From NCBI RefSeq assembly GCF_007665395.1, contig NZ_VDND01000008.1, positions 1 through 64,000 of the forward strand: a DNA stretch of 64,000 nucleotides, given 5' to 3'. Under the pieces are notes generated by a model. It made no database searches and had not been told where the DNA came from. It saw nothing but the letters and a program-made list of their open reading frames with translations. This DNA is from Pseudomonas oryzihabitans (GTDB taxonomy: Bacteria; Pseudomonadota; Gammaproteobacteria; Pseudomonadales; Pseudomonadaceae). The position numbers and the translations under genes were made by a program. Positions within the stretch are counted from its first letter, which is position 1. Each line of letters begins with the position of its first letter. Of this stretch, positions 39,233 through 46,869 are shown piece by piece.

Positions 39233-39262
39233 TTGGGACCCACAAAGCTTAAGGCGTATACT
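39233..39262 (+). promoter_or_regulatory. candidate promoter of the nudJ-mnmA-hflD operon
   Basis: TTGGGA at 39233-39238 and TATACT at 39257-39262 with an 18-base spacer. The -10 box is near-consensus and lies 27 bases before the nudJ start, directly after the idh terminator. Confidence 0.45.
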
Positions 39263-39289
39263 GCGCGATTACCGATAACGGAGTCCGAG

Positions 39290-39742
39290 ATGGATTGGCA
39301 CGCCCACGTGACCGTGGCCACCGTGGTGGAAGACGCCGGCCGCTTCCTGCTGGTCGAGGAAGAGAAACAGGGCCGCCTGGTGCTCAACCAGCCGGCCGGG
39401 CATCTCGAGCCGGGTGAAAGCCTGGTCGAGGCGGCTTATCGCGAAACCCTGGAGGAAACCGCCTGGCAGGTGGAGATCCAGGGCGTGGTCGGCATCGGCC
39501 TCTATACCGCGCCGAGCAATGGCGTCACCTACTATCGCACCGCCTTCCATGCGCGCCCGTTGCAGCTCGAGGAAGGCCGCGCCCTGGACGCCGACATCAC
39601 CCGCGCGGTGTGGCTGACGCTCGACGAGATCCGCGCCGAGCAGGCACGCCTGCGCAGCCCCCTGGTCCTGGACGCCATCGAGAAGTACCTGGACGGGCAC
39701 CGCTATCCCCTGTCGATGATCGTAGATATGAGAGGTTTTTGA
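39290..39742 (+). CDS. nudJ: Nudix hydrolase, NudJ-like
   Basis: 150 residues from the ATG at 39290 (MDWHAHVTVATVVED). The Nudix box runs from AGHLEPGESLVEAAYRETLE to EETAWQV; all its Glu/Arg catalytic positions are present, but the usual Gly after EET is Ala. The C-terminal part contains NGVTYYRTAFHARPL. E. coli NudJ acts on HMP-PP and nucleoside di/triphosphates; that activity is a family inference. The gene lies one base before mnmA, as in other pseudomonads. Confidence 0.85.
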   Translation: MDWHAHVTVATVVEDAGRFLLVEEEKQGRLVLNQPAGHLEPGESLVEAAYRETLEETAWQVEIQGVVGIGLYTAPSNGVTYYRTAFHARPLQLEEGRALDADITRAVWLTLDEIRAEQARLRSPLVLDAIEKYLDGHRYPLSMIVDMRGF

Positions 39743-39743
39743 A

Positions 39744-40853
39744 GTGAACGGCACCCGCGTCATCGTCGGCATGTCCGGCGGAGTGGATTCCTCGGTCTCG
39801 GCCCTTTTGCTCAAGGAGCAGGGCTACCAGGTCGAGGGCCTGTTCATGAAGAACTGGGACGAGGACGACGGCACCGAGTACTGCACCGCCAAGGAAGACC
39901 TGGCCGACGCCCAGGCGGTCTGCGACCGCATCGGCATCACGCTGCACACGGCCAACTTCGCCGCCGAGTACTGGGATAACGTCTTCGAGCACTTCCTCGC
40001 CGAGTACAAGGCCGGCCGCACGCCGAATCCGGACATCCTCTGCAACCGCGAGATCAAGTTCAAGGCGTTCCTCGACTACGCCCTGGCCCTGGGCGCCGAC
40101 CTAATCGCCACCGGCCACTATGTGCGACGTCGCGACATCGATGGCCAGACCCTGCTGCTCAAGGGCCTGGATGCCAACAAGGACCAGAGCTATTTCCTCC
40201 ACGCCGTGGGCGGCGAGCAGCTGGCGCGCACCCTCTTCCCGGTGGGTGAGCTGGAGAAGCCCGAGGTCCGCGCCATCGCCGAGCTGCACGGCCTGGCCAC
40301 CGCGCGCAAGAAGGACTCCACCGGCATCTGCTTCATCGGCGAGCGGCGTTTCAGCGACTTCCTCAAGCAGTACCTGCCGGCCCAGCCGGGCGCCATCGAG
40401 ACCACCACCGGAGAGGTGATCGGCCAGCATCACGGCCTGATGTACCACACCATCGGCCAGCGCCAGGGGCTGGGCATCGGCGGCATGAAGGACGCCGGGG
40501 ACGAGCCCTGGTACGTCCTGGCCAAGGACCTGGTGCGCAACGTCCTGGTCGTCGGCCAGGGCAATTCCCACCCCTGGCTGTTCGCCGAAGCCCTGACCGT
40601 CGGTGAGATGTTCTGGGTCAACGACCTGGACCTCGCCCAGCCGCGGCGCCTCTCCGCCAAGGTGCGCTATCGCCAGCAGGACCAGCCCTGCCGGATCGAG
40701 CGTCAGGGCGCCGGCTATCGGGTGGTCTTCGACGAACCCCAGCGCGCCGTGACGCCCGGCCAGTCGGTGGTCTTCTACGACGGCGACGTCTGCCTGGGCG
40801 GCGGCGTGATCGAGCACACCCAGCCGGCCTGCGCCGAGGCACCCGCCGCATGA
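39744..40853 (+). CDS. mnmA: tRNA-specific 2-thiouridylase
   Basis: 369 residues with a GTG start one base after nudJ and AGAGG upstream. PP-loop motif GMSGGVDSSV near residue 9, catalytic Cys pair in NPDILCNREIKF and DSTGICFIGERRF, the nucleotide-binding ATGHYVRR and C-terminal beta domains. It thiolates U34 of tRNAs for Lys, Glu and Gln. It overlaps hflD by 4 bases. Confidence 0.96.
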   Translation: MNGTRVIVGMSGGVDSSVSALLLKEQGYQVEGLFMKNWDEDDGTEYCTAKEDLADAQAVCDRIGITLHTANFAAEYWDNVFEHFLAEYKAGRTPNPDILCNREIKFKAFLDYALALGADLIATGHYVRRRDIDGQTLLLKGLDANKDQSYFLHAVGGEQLARTLFPVGELEKPEVRAIAELHGLATARKKDSTGICFIGERRFSDFLKQYLPAQPGAIETTTGEVIGQHHGLMYHTIGQRQGLGIGGMKDAGDEPWYVLAKDLVRNVLVVGQGNSHPWLFAEALTVGEMFWVNDLDLAQPRRLSAKVRYRQQDQPCRIERQGAGYRVVFDEPQRAVTPGQSVVFYDGDVCLGGGVIEHTQPACAEAPAA

Positions 40854-41470
40854 ATCGTACCCAGGAACAACTCATCGCCCTCGGCGGCGTCTTCCAGGCC
40901 GCCGTGCTGGTTGACCAGCTGGCGCGTACCGGCCAGGTCGCGGAAGAACCCCTCGCCTGCCTGCTCGGCAGCCTGCTGGTGCGCGACCCTGGCAGTACCC
41001 TGGAGGTCTACGGCGGCCATGTCGCACCCTTGCGCGAGGGCCTCGGCGCACTTTCCAGCACCCTGGAGCGCAATCCCAACAGCCTGCAGCGCGAACCCCT
41101 GCGCTATGCCCTGGCGATGACCGCCCTGGAGCGCAAGCTGGAGAAGCGCGGCGACCTGCTCGATCTCATCGGCCGCCGGCTCACCCAGATCCAGTCCCAG
41201 GTCGAGCATTTCGGCGTCGCCCACGAGAACGTCATCGCCGCCTGCGGGGGGCTCTACGAGGACACCCTGAGCACCTTCAAGCAGCGCATCCAGGTGCACG
41301 GCGAGATGCGCTACCTGCAGCAATCCGCCACCGCCTCGCGGGTGCGCGCCCTACTCCTGGCCGGGATCCGCTCCGCGCGCCTGTGGCGCCAGCTCGGCGG
41401 CCATCGCTGGCAGCTGGTACTCAATCGCCGCAAGCTGCTCGGCAACCTCTACCCCTTGCGCAACGCCTGA
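40850..41470 (+). CDS. hflD: high-frequency lysogenization protein HflD homolog
   Basis: 206 residues, mostly helical, matching the HflD/YcfC family: QLIALGGVFQAAVLVDQLARTG near the start (landmark AAVLVDQ), AALYV-like segments replaced here by YEDTLSTFKQRIQVHGEM, and RVRALLLAGIRSARLWRQLGG at the end (landmark ARLWRQLGG). In E. coli it is membrane-associated and influences lambda lysogeny; its everyday role is unclear. Conserved placement between mnmA and purB supports the call. Confidence 0.92.
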   Translation: MNRTQEQLIALGGVFQAAVLVDQLARTGQVAEEPLACLLGSLLVRDPGSTLEVYGGHVAPLREGLGALSSTLERNPNSLQREPLRYALAMTALERKLEKRGDLLDLIGRRLTQIQSQVEHFGVAHENVIAACGGLYEDTLSTFKQRIQVHGEMRYLQQSATASRVRALLLAGIRSARLWRQLGGHRWQLVLNRRKLLGNLYPLRNA

Positions 41471-41556
41471 TCCGGACCGGCCGGTGGCGGTACTAAAGCC
41501 CCGGCCTTTGCGTGTAGAATTCCGCCCCTTTCTCCCCCGCTACCAAGAGAATGCCC

Positions 41557-42927
41557 ATGCAGCTCTCCTCGCTCACCGCCGTATCGCCCATCGACGGCCG
41601 TTACGCCGGCAAGACCGCCGCCCTGCGCCCCATCTTCAGCGAATTCGGCCTGATCCGTTTCCGCGCCCAGGTCGAGGTCCGCTGGCTGCAGCGCCTGGCC
41701 GCCCACGCGGGCATTCCCGAGGTCGCGCCCTTCTCCGCCGAGGCCAATGCCCTGCTGGACAAGCTGGCCACCGCGTTCAGCGTCGAGCAGGCGCAGCGGG
41801 TCAAGGACATCGAGCGCACCACCAACCACGACGTCAAGGCCATCGAGTACCTGCTCAAGGAAGAGGTCGCCAACCTGCCCGAGCTGGCCGCGGTGAGCGA
41901 ATTCATCCACTTCGCCTGCACCTCCGAGGACATCAACAACCTGTCCCACGCGCTGATGCTGCGTGAAGGTCGCGACCAGGTGCTGCTGCCGCTGATGCGC
42001 CAGATCGCCGGCGAGATCCGCGTCCTGGCCCATCGCTTCGCCGACGTGCCCATGCTCTCGCGCACCCATGGCCAGCCCGCCTCCCCCACCAGCCTGGGCA
42101 AGGAACTGGCCAACGTGGTCTATCGCCTGGAGCGCCAGATCGAGCAGATCGCCGCCATCCGCCCGCTGGGCAAGATCAACGGCGCCGTGGGCAACTACAA
42201 CGCCCACCTGTCCGCCTACCCGGACGTCGACTGGGAAGCCAATGCCCGTACCTTCATCGAAGACGACCTCGGCCTGACCCTGAATCCCTACACCACCCAG
42301 ATCGAACCGCACGACTACATCGCCGAGCTGTTCGACGCCATCGCCCGCTTCAACACCATCCTGATCGACTTCGACCGGGACATCTGGGGCTACATCTCCC
42401 TCGGCTACTTCAAGCAGAAGACCGTCGCGGGCGAGATCGGCTCCTCGACCATGCCGCACAAGGTCAATCCCATCGACTTCGAGAACTCCGAAGGCAACCT
42501 GGGTATCGCCAACGCCATCCTCCAGCACCTGGCCAGCAAGCTGCCGATCTCCCGCTGGCAGCGTGACCTGACCGACTCCACCGTGCTGCGCAACCTGGGC
42601 ACCGGCCTGGCCCACGGCGTGATCGCCTACGAAGCCACCCTCAAGGGTATCGGCAAGCTGGAACTGAACGCTGCGCGCATCGCCGAAGACCTGGATGCCT
42701 GCTGGGAAGTCCTGGCCGAGCCGGTGCAGACCGTGATGCGTCGCTATGGCGTGGCCAACCCCTACGAGAAGCTCAAGGAGCTGACCCGTGGCAAAGGCAT
42801 CAGCGCCAGCGCCCTGCAGACCTTCATCGATGGCCTGGAAATTCCCGAGGCGGCCAAGGCCGAACTGCGCCAGCTGACCCCGGCCGGCTATATCGGCAAT
42901 GCCGCCGAGCAGGCCCGTCGGGTCTGA
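41557..42927 (+). CDS. purB: adenylosuccinate lyase
   Basis: 456 residues from the ATG at 41557 (MQLSSLTAVSPIDGRY), with AAGAGA at ideal distance; the ATG two codons earlier is too close to it. Fumarase/aspartase superfamily signature GSSTMPHKVNPIDFEN near residue 295, the catalytic-His region SRTHGQPASPTS, and FTSEDINNL-like ACTSEDINNLSHA. It cleaves SAICAR and adenylosuccinate in purine synthesis. It is followed by a strong terminator. Confidence 0.97.
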   Translation: MQLSSLTAVSPIDGRYAGKTAALRPIFSEFGLIRFRAQVEVRWLQRLAAHAGIPEVAPFSAEANALLDKLATAFSVEQAQRVKDIERTTNHDVKAIEYLLKEEVANLPELAAVSEFIHFACTSEDINNLSHALMLREGRDQVLLPLMRQIAGEIRVLAHRFADVPMLSRTHGQPASPTSLGKELANVVYRLERQIEQIAAIRPLGKINGAVGNYNAHLSAYPDVDWEANARTFIEDDLGLTLNPYTTQIEPHDYIAELFDAIARFNTILIDFDRDIWGYISLGYFKQKTVAGEIGSSTMPHKVNPIDFENSEGNLGIANAILQHLASKLPISRWQRDLTDSTVLRNLGTGLAHGVIAYEATLKGIGKLELNAARIAEDLDACWEVLAEPVQTVMRRYGVANPYEKLKELTRGKGISASALQTFIDGLEIPEAAKAELRQLTPAGYIGNAAEQARRV

Positions 42928-42943
42928 GAGCCATTCCTTTCTC

Positions 42944-42968
42944 ACGCCCGGCACCGCCGGGCGTTTTT
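42944..42968 (+). terminator. rho-independent terminator after purB
   Basis: ACGCCCGG-CACCG-CCGGGCGT with a run of T's (42964-42968), 17 bases past the purB stop. Classical shape. Confidence 0.85.
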
Positions 42969-42985
42969 CATTGCGCGAGGTGTGC

Positions 42986-44164
42986 ATGAACCCGGACCAA
43001 CCCCTGCAACTGCTCGGCGGCCTGACCGCCCGTGAATTCCTGCGCGACTACTGGCAGCGCAAACCCCTGCTGATCCGCCAGGCCATCCCGGACTTCCAGA
43101 GCCCCCTGGAGCCCGATGAGCTGGCCGGCCTGTCGCTGGAAGAAGAAATCGAGTCGCGCCTGATCATCGGCCAGGAGCGTACCTGGGAGCTGCGCCGCGG
43201 CCCGCTGCCGGAAGACACCTTCGCCAGCCTGCCCGAGCGCGACTGGACCCTGCTGGTGCAGTCGGTCGACCAGTTCGTCCCCGAGGTGGCCGAGGTGCTG
43301 GAGGCCTTCCGCTTCCTGCCCAGCTGGCGCGTCGACGACATCATGATCAGCTACGCGGCCCCGGGTGGTGGCGTCGGCCCGCATTACGATCACTACGACG
43401 TCTTCCTGCTGCAGGGCCACGGGCGCCGCCGCTGGCGCATCGGCCAGCCGTGCACGGCCGACAGCCCGCTGATCGAGGGCCTGGAACTGAAGATCCTCGC
43501 CGACTTCCAGCAGACCGACGAATGGGTCCTCGAGCCGGGCGACATGCTCTATCTGCCGCCCGGCCTGGCCCATGACGGCATCGCCGAAAGCGAGTGCATG
43601 ACCTACTCCATCGGCTTCCGCGCGCCCAGCGCCGGCGAGGTACTCACCCACTTCACCGACTTCCTCAACCAGTTCATTCCCGAGGACGAGCGCTACAGCG
43701 ACGCCGGCTGCGCGCCGGCCAGCGAACATCCCGCCGAGATCCCACCCGAGGCCATCAAGCGCCTGCGCGGCCTGATGCAGCGCCACCTGAGCGACGATCG
43801 CCTGCTGCTCGCCTGGTTCGGCCAGCACATGACCGAGCCGCGCTATCCGGAGCGCGTCGCCGGGGAAAATCTCAGCGCCAAGCAATTGCTCAAGGAGCTC
43901 GGCGAAGGCGCCCTGCTGATGCGTAACCCCAGTGGCCGCCTGGCCTGGAGCCGCCTGGAGGACGAGGTGATGGTCTTCGCCAGCGGCCAGAGCCGCCTGC
44001 TGCCGCTACGCCTGCAACCGCTGCTCGACCTGCTATGCTCGGCGGAGGTGCTGCACGAGGCCAACCTGGCGCCCTGGCTGCAGGACGACGACGCCCTGCG
44101 CCTGATCCGCGAGCTGCTCCAGCAGGGCAGCCTGATCTTCGCGGGAGAAGACGACGAAGACTGA
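42986..44164 (+). CDS. roxA: JmjC/cupin 50S ribosomal protein L16 arginine hydroxylase
   Basis: 392 residues from the ATG at 42986 with GAGG upstream. The 2-oxoglutarate/Fe(II) oxygenase fold has His133-x-Asp135 in GPHYDHYD and the distal His196 in LPPGLAHDGIAES. Flanking motifs FLRDYWQRKPLLIRQA and LLQGHGRRRWRIGQP match the YcfD/RoxA group that hydroxylates an Arg of ribosomal protein L16. A helical dimerisation and winged C-terminal part follow. It heads a unit with the next two genes. Confidence 0.93.
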   Translation: MNPDQPLQLLGGLTAREFLRDYWQRKPLLIRQAIPDFQSPLEPDELAGLSLEEEIESRLIIGQERTWELRRGPLPEDTFASLPERDWTLLVQSVDQFVPEVAEVLEAFRFLPSWRVDDIMISYAAPGGGVGPHYDHYDVFLLQGHGRRRWRIGQPCTADSPLIEGLELKILADFQQTDEWVLEPGDMLYLPPGLAHDGIAESECMTYSIGFRAPSAGEVLTHFTDFLNQFIPEDERYSDAGCAPASEHPAEIPPEAIKRLRGLMQRHLSDDRLLLAWFGQHMTEPRYPERVAGENLSAKQLLKELGEGALLMRNPSGRLAWSRLEDEVMVFASGQSRLLPLRLQPLLDLLCSAEVLHEANLAPWLQDDDALRLIRELLQQGSLIFAGEDDED

Positions 44165-44175
44165 CAGGAGCTGCG

Positions 44176-44706
44176 ATGGACGAGTCCCTTGCCGATCTGA
44201 CCCTGGACGGTTTGCCCGAACCCCGCCTCGGTGAGGACCTCGCCCTGCGCCTGGACGGCCTGGAGGCGCTGCGCGAACACAGCCTGCGCCTCATCGCCCA
44301 GGCTCGTCGCCAGCTGTGCCTGCAGACGCCCGATCTCGAAGGGCCTGTGTACGATCACGCCGAGATCGAGGCCGCCATCAAGCGCCTGCTGCTCGGCCAT
44401 CCCCGGCACCAGGTCCGCATCCTGATCAACGACAGCGCCAGCGCCGTGCGCCAGGGGCATCGCCTCGTGACCCTGGCGCAGCGCCTGAGCAGCAACCTGC
44501 TGATCCGCCGGCCGCCGGCCGACCAGCAGCCGGAAGGGGCCTGCCTCCTCGTCGACGACCAGGCGCTGCTGCGACGTACCAGCAGTGCCCCCACGGGCTT
44601 CGTCCGCTACGGCGATCGCGCGGCGGTGAAGGTCCAGCAACAGGTCTTCGATCGCCTCTGGGCGATCAGCCAGCCCGATCAGGAATTGCGGAGGATACTG
44701 CTGTGA
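44176..44706 (+). CDS. conserved protein with PLD-like region
   Basis: 176 residues with GACAGGAG before the ATG at 44176. The core ARRQLCLQTPDLEGPVYDH then HPRHQVRILINDSASAVRQGHRL has a phospholipase-D-like flavour, but no HKD motif is present, so it is probably non-catalytic. I recall similar domains fused to GNAT acetyltransferases in other pseudomonads; no GNAT part exists here. It is coupled to the upstream cupin gene (11 bases) and to the next gene (GTGA overlap). Function unknown. Confidence 0.7.
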   Translation: MDESLADLTLDGLPEPRLGEDLALRLDGLEALREHSLRLIAQARRQLCLQTPDLEGPVYDHAEIEAAIKRLLLGHPRHQVRILINDSASAVRQGHRLVTLAQRLSSNLLIRRPPADQQPEGACLLVDDQALLRRTSSAPTGFVRYGDRAAVKVQQQVFDRLWAISQPDQELRRILL

Positions 44707-45464
44707 GACGTCTGCTCGCCTTGGGGCTGCTGCTGACCACCACCGCCTGGGCCACCCCGCGAACCGAGGTCCTACCGCTGCAGTACCGCACGGCCGACGA
44801 GTTGCTGCCCACCCTGCAGTCGGTGCTCGGCGCCGAAGGCAAGGTCAACGTCTACGGCAACCAGCTGATCGTCAACGCCGAACCGGCCAAGCTCGCCGAG
44901 GTCAGGAATCTGCTGGCGCAACTGGATACCCAGCCGCGCCGCCTGCTCATCACCCTCGCCACCCGCGCCGGCAGTTCGGGCGCCGACCAGGATTACGGCG
45001 TGGCGGGCAACCTGCGGTCACCGCAGGTGCGCATCATCGAGGACAGCACCGACCAGCGGGAGGATGGTGCCCAGCGGGTCCAGGTCACCGAGGGCTATCC
45101 GGCCCTGATCCGGTTCGGTGAAGACGTCCCGGTGACCACCTACCAGACCTCGCCCTACGGCCAGACTTCCGCCCAGACCGACTATCGCCGCCTCGAACGC
45201 GGCTTTCAGGTCACCGCTCGTCTGAGCGGGAATCTGGTGCACCTGGACATCAGCAGCGTCGATGATCGCGCCGCCACCCATCAGCCCGGCGCCATCCAGA
45301 CCCAGAGCGCCACCACCCGCCTCAGCGGCCCGCTCGGCCAGTGGCTGGACCTCGGCGGCTTTCGCCAGCAGGGGGCGGATGACCGTGCCGGCCTGACCCG
45401 CTACTACTCCACCGAAGGCCGCCACGACCGCCAGCTGAGCATCCGCGCCGACCTGCTCGACTGA
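44703..45464 (+). CDS. secretin N-domain-like exported protein
   Basis: 253 residues from a GTG overlapping the previous stop. Signal peptide RRLLALGLLLTTTAWATP. A NolW/secretin N-domain follows (LQYRTADELLPTLQSVLG, then GNQLIVNAEPAKLAEVRNLLAQLD, cited as landmarks). A beta-rich C-terminal part starts with ITLATRAGSS. It lacks the secretin channel domain, so it is not a pore. A homologous gene occupies the same place in P. aeruginosa, as I recall. The role is unknown and perhaps periplasmic. Confidence 0.75.
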   Translation: MRRLLALGLLLTTTAWATPRTEVLPLQYRTADELLPTLQSVLGAEGKVNVYGNQLIVNAEPAKLAEVRNLLAQLDTQPRRLLITLATRAGSSGADQDYGVAGNLRSPQVRIIEDSTDQREDGAQRVQVTEGYPALIRFGEDVPVTTYQTSPYGQTSAQTDYRRLERGFQVTARLSGNLVHLDISSVDDRAATHQPGAIQTQSATTRLSGPLGQWLDLGGFRQQGADDRAGLTRYYSTEGRHDRQLSIRADLLD

Positions 45465-45534
45465 CCAGACAGGAAACAACGCGAACTCTCGCGCCGCTCT
45501 GCAATCTAGTTTCCAGAACCGACACGCAATGAGT

Positions 45535-45561
45535 TGAGAATAATTCTTATATTCATTCTCA
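45535..45561. promoter_or_regulatory. AT-rich inverted repeat, Fur-box-like, upstream of nuoA
   Basis: TGAGAAT (45535-45541) and ATTCTCA (45555-45561) are a perfect inverted repeat. The first arm also forms a 7-1-7 arrangement TGAGAAT-A-ATTCTTA, which matches about 11 of 14 positions of the Fur consensus. It lies in a roughly 190-base AT-rich island in otherwise GC-rich DNA. Confidence 0.35.
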
Positions 45562-45667
45562 TATAAAACGGAAGTTCTGTTTAATTTGATTCAGGGCAGT
45601 CAAATAGAATCTTTTTAAACCAATAAATTTACAGAATGAATCGATAGAGCATAAAATCTGTTCGCCT

Positions 45668-45684
45668 TGCGACACCGTGTCGCA
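45668..45684. promoter_or_regulatory. 17-base palindrome upstream of nuoA
   Basis: TGCGACAC-C-GTGTCGCA, 8-base perfect arms around one base, 38 bases before the nuoA ATG. It could be an operator or a leader hairpin of the nuo transcript. Confidence 0.45.
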
Positions 45685-45722
45685 GTGATTGCTCCTGATA
45701 CCCATAATTAAGGATTCAAAGC

Positions 45723-46136
45723 ATGTCTGAGTCGATCAGCCTACTGACCCACAACTGGAGCTTTGCGGTATTTCTCCTGGGCGTGGTCGGTCTGATCGCC
45801 TTCATGCTCGGAGTCTCCAGCCTCCTCGGCAGCAAAGCCGTGGGGCGCAGTAAGAACGATCCCTTCGAGTCCGGCATCGTCCCCACCGGGGGTGCTCGTC
45901 TCCGCCTCTCTGCCAAGTTCTACCTGGTCGCGATGCTCTTCGTGATCTTCGACGTCGAAGCCCTCTTTCTCTTCGCCTGGTCGGTGTCCATCCGTGAATC
46001 GGGATGGGCCGGCTTCGTGGAAGCCTCCATTTTCATAGCAATTCTGTTGGCGGGTCTTGTCTACCTGTGGCGAATCGGAGCGCTCGATTGGGCGCCTGCG
46101 AGCCGTCGCGAGCGGCAGGCGAAGTCGAAACAATGA
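45723..46136 (+). CDS. nuoA: NADH-quinone oxidoreductase subunit A
   Basis: 137 residues with three membrane helices. NuoA/ND3 signature region KNDPFESGIVP, then FYLVAMLFVIFDVEALFLFAWS (landmark FVIFDVEALFLFAW). It is part of the membrane arm near the quinone site of complex I. It heads the thirteen-gene nuo operon; GGATTC precedes the ATG. The basic C-terminal tail (SRRERQAKSKQ) is usual for pseudomonads. Confidence 0.96.
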   Translation: MSESISLLTHNWSFAVFLLGVVGLIAFMLGVSSLLGSKAVGRSKNDPFESGIVPTGGARLRLSAKFYLVAMLFVIFDVEALFLFAWSVSIRESGWAGFVEASIFIAILLAGLVYLWRIGALDWAPASRRERQAKSKQ

Positions 46137-46146
46137 GGCTTTGGCA

Positions 46147-46821
46147 ATGCAATACAATCTCACCCGGATCGATCCCGATGCGGCAGTAGACCGCTATCCG
46201 GCCGGCCAACGGGAAACCGTGGCCGACCCGGTCGAAAGTCAGGTCAACCGCAGCATCTTCATGGGCAAGCTCGAAGATGTGCTGCGGGGCGCGGTCAACT
46301 GGGGTCGCAAGAACTCCCTTTGGCCCTACAACTTCGGCCTGTCCTGCTGCTACGTGGAAATGACCACCGCCTTCACGGCGCCCCATGACATCGCCCGCTT
46401 CGGCGCGGAAGTCATCCGGGCTTCGCCGCGCCAGGCCGACTTCATGGTCATCGCCGGTACGCCCTTCATGAAGATGGCCCCGGTCATCCAGCGCCTGTAC
46501 GAGCAGATGCTGGAACCCAAGTGGGTGATCTCCATGGGTGCCTGCGCCAACTCCGGCGGTATGTACGACATCTACTCGGTCGTTCAGGGCGTGGACAAGT
46601 TCCTGCCCGTCGACGTCTATGTGCCCGGCTGCCCGCCTCGCCCCGAAGCCTTCCTGCAGGGCCTGATGCTCCTGCAGGACTCCATCGGTGAAGAGCGCCG
46701 CCCCCTTTCCTGGGTGGTGGGCGACCAGGGCATCTACCGCGCCGAGATGCCCTCGCAGCGCGAGCAGAACCGCGAGCGCCGCATCCAGGTCACCAACCTG
46801 CGCAGCCCAGACGAAGTGTGA
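46147..46821 (+). CDS. nuoB: NADH-quinone oxidoreductase subunit B
   Basis: 224 residues from the ATG at 46147. Ligands of the terminal [4Fe-4S] cluster N2 are in FGLSCCYVEMT, GACANSGGMY and VPGCPPRPEA. It passes electrons to ubiquinone at the junction of the peripheral and membrane arms. It starts 10 bases after nuoA. Confidence 0.97.
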   Translation: MQYNLTRIDPDAAVDRYPAGQRETVADPVESQVNRSIFMGKLEDVLRGAVNWGRKNSLWPYNFGLSCCYVEMTTAFTAPHDIARFGAEVIRASPRQADFMVIAGTPFMKMAPVIQRLYEQMLEPKWVISMGACANSGGMYDIYSVVQGVDKFLPVDVYVPGCPPRPEAFLQGLMLLQDSIGEERRPLSWVVGDQGIYRAEMPSQREQNRERRIQVTNLRSPDEV

Positions 46822-46869
46822 GCCCCTTCGGGCTCCCACGCTGACGACGATCGATAGCGACGGAACATC

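Noticed and set aside
39403..39480. Nudix box with Ala in place of the conserved Gly as a sign of inactivation
   Set aside because: All catalytic Glu and Arg positions are kept, and I recall the same substitution in related Pseudomonas proteins.
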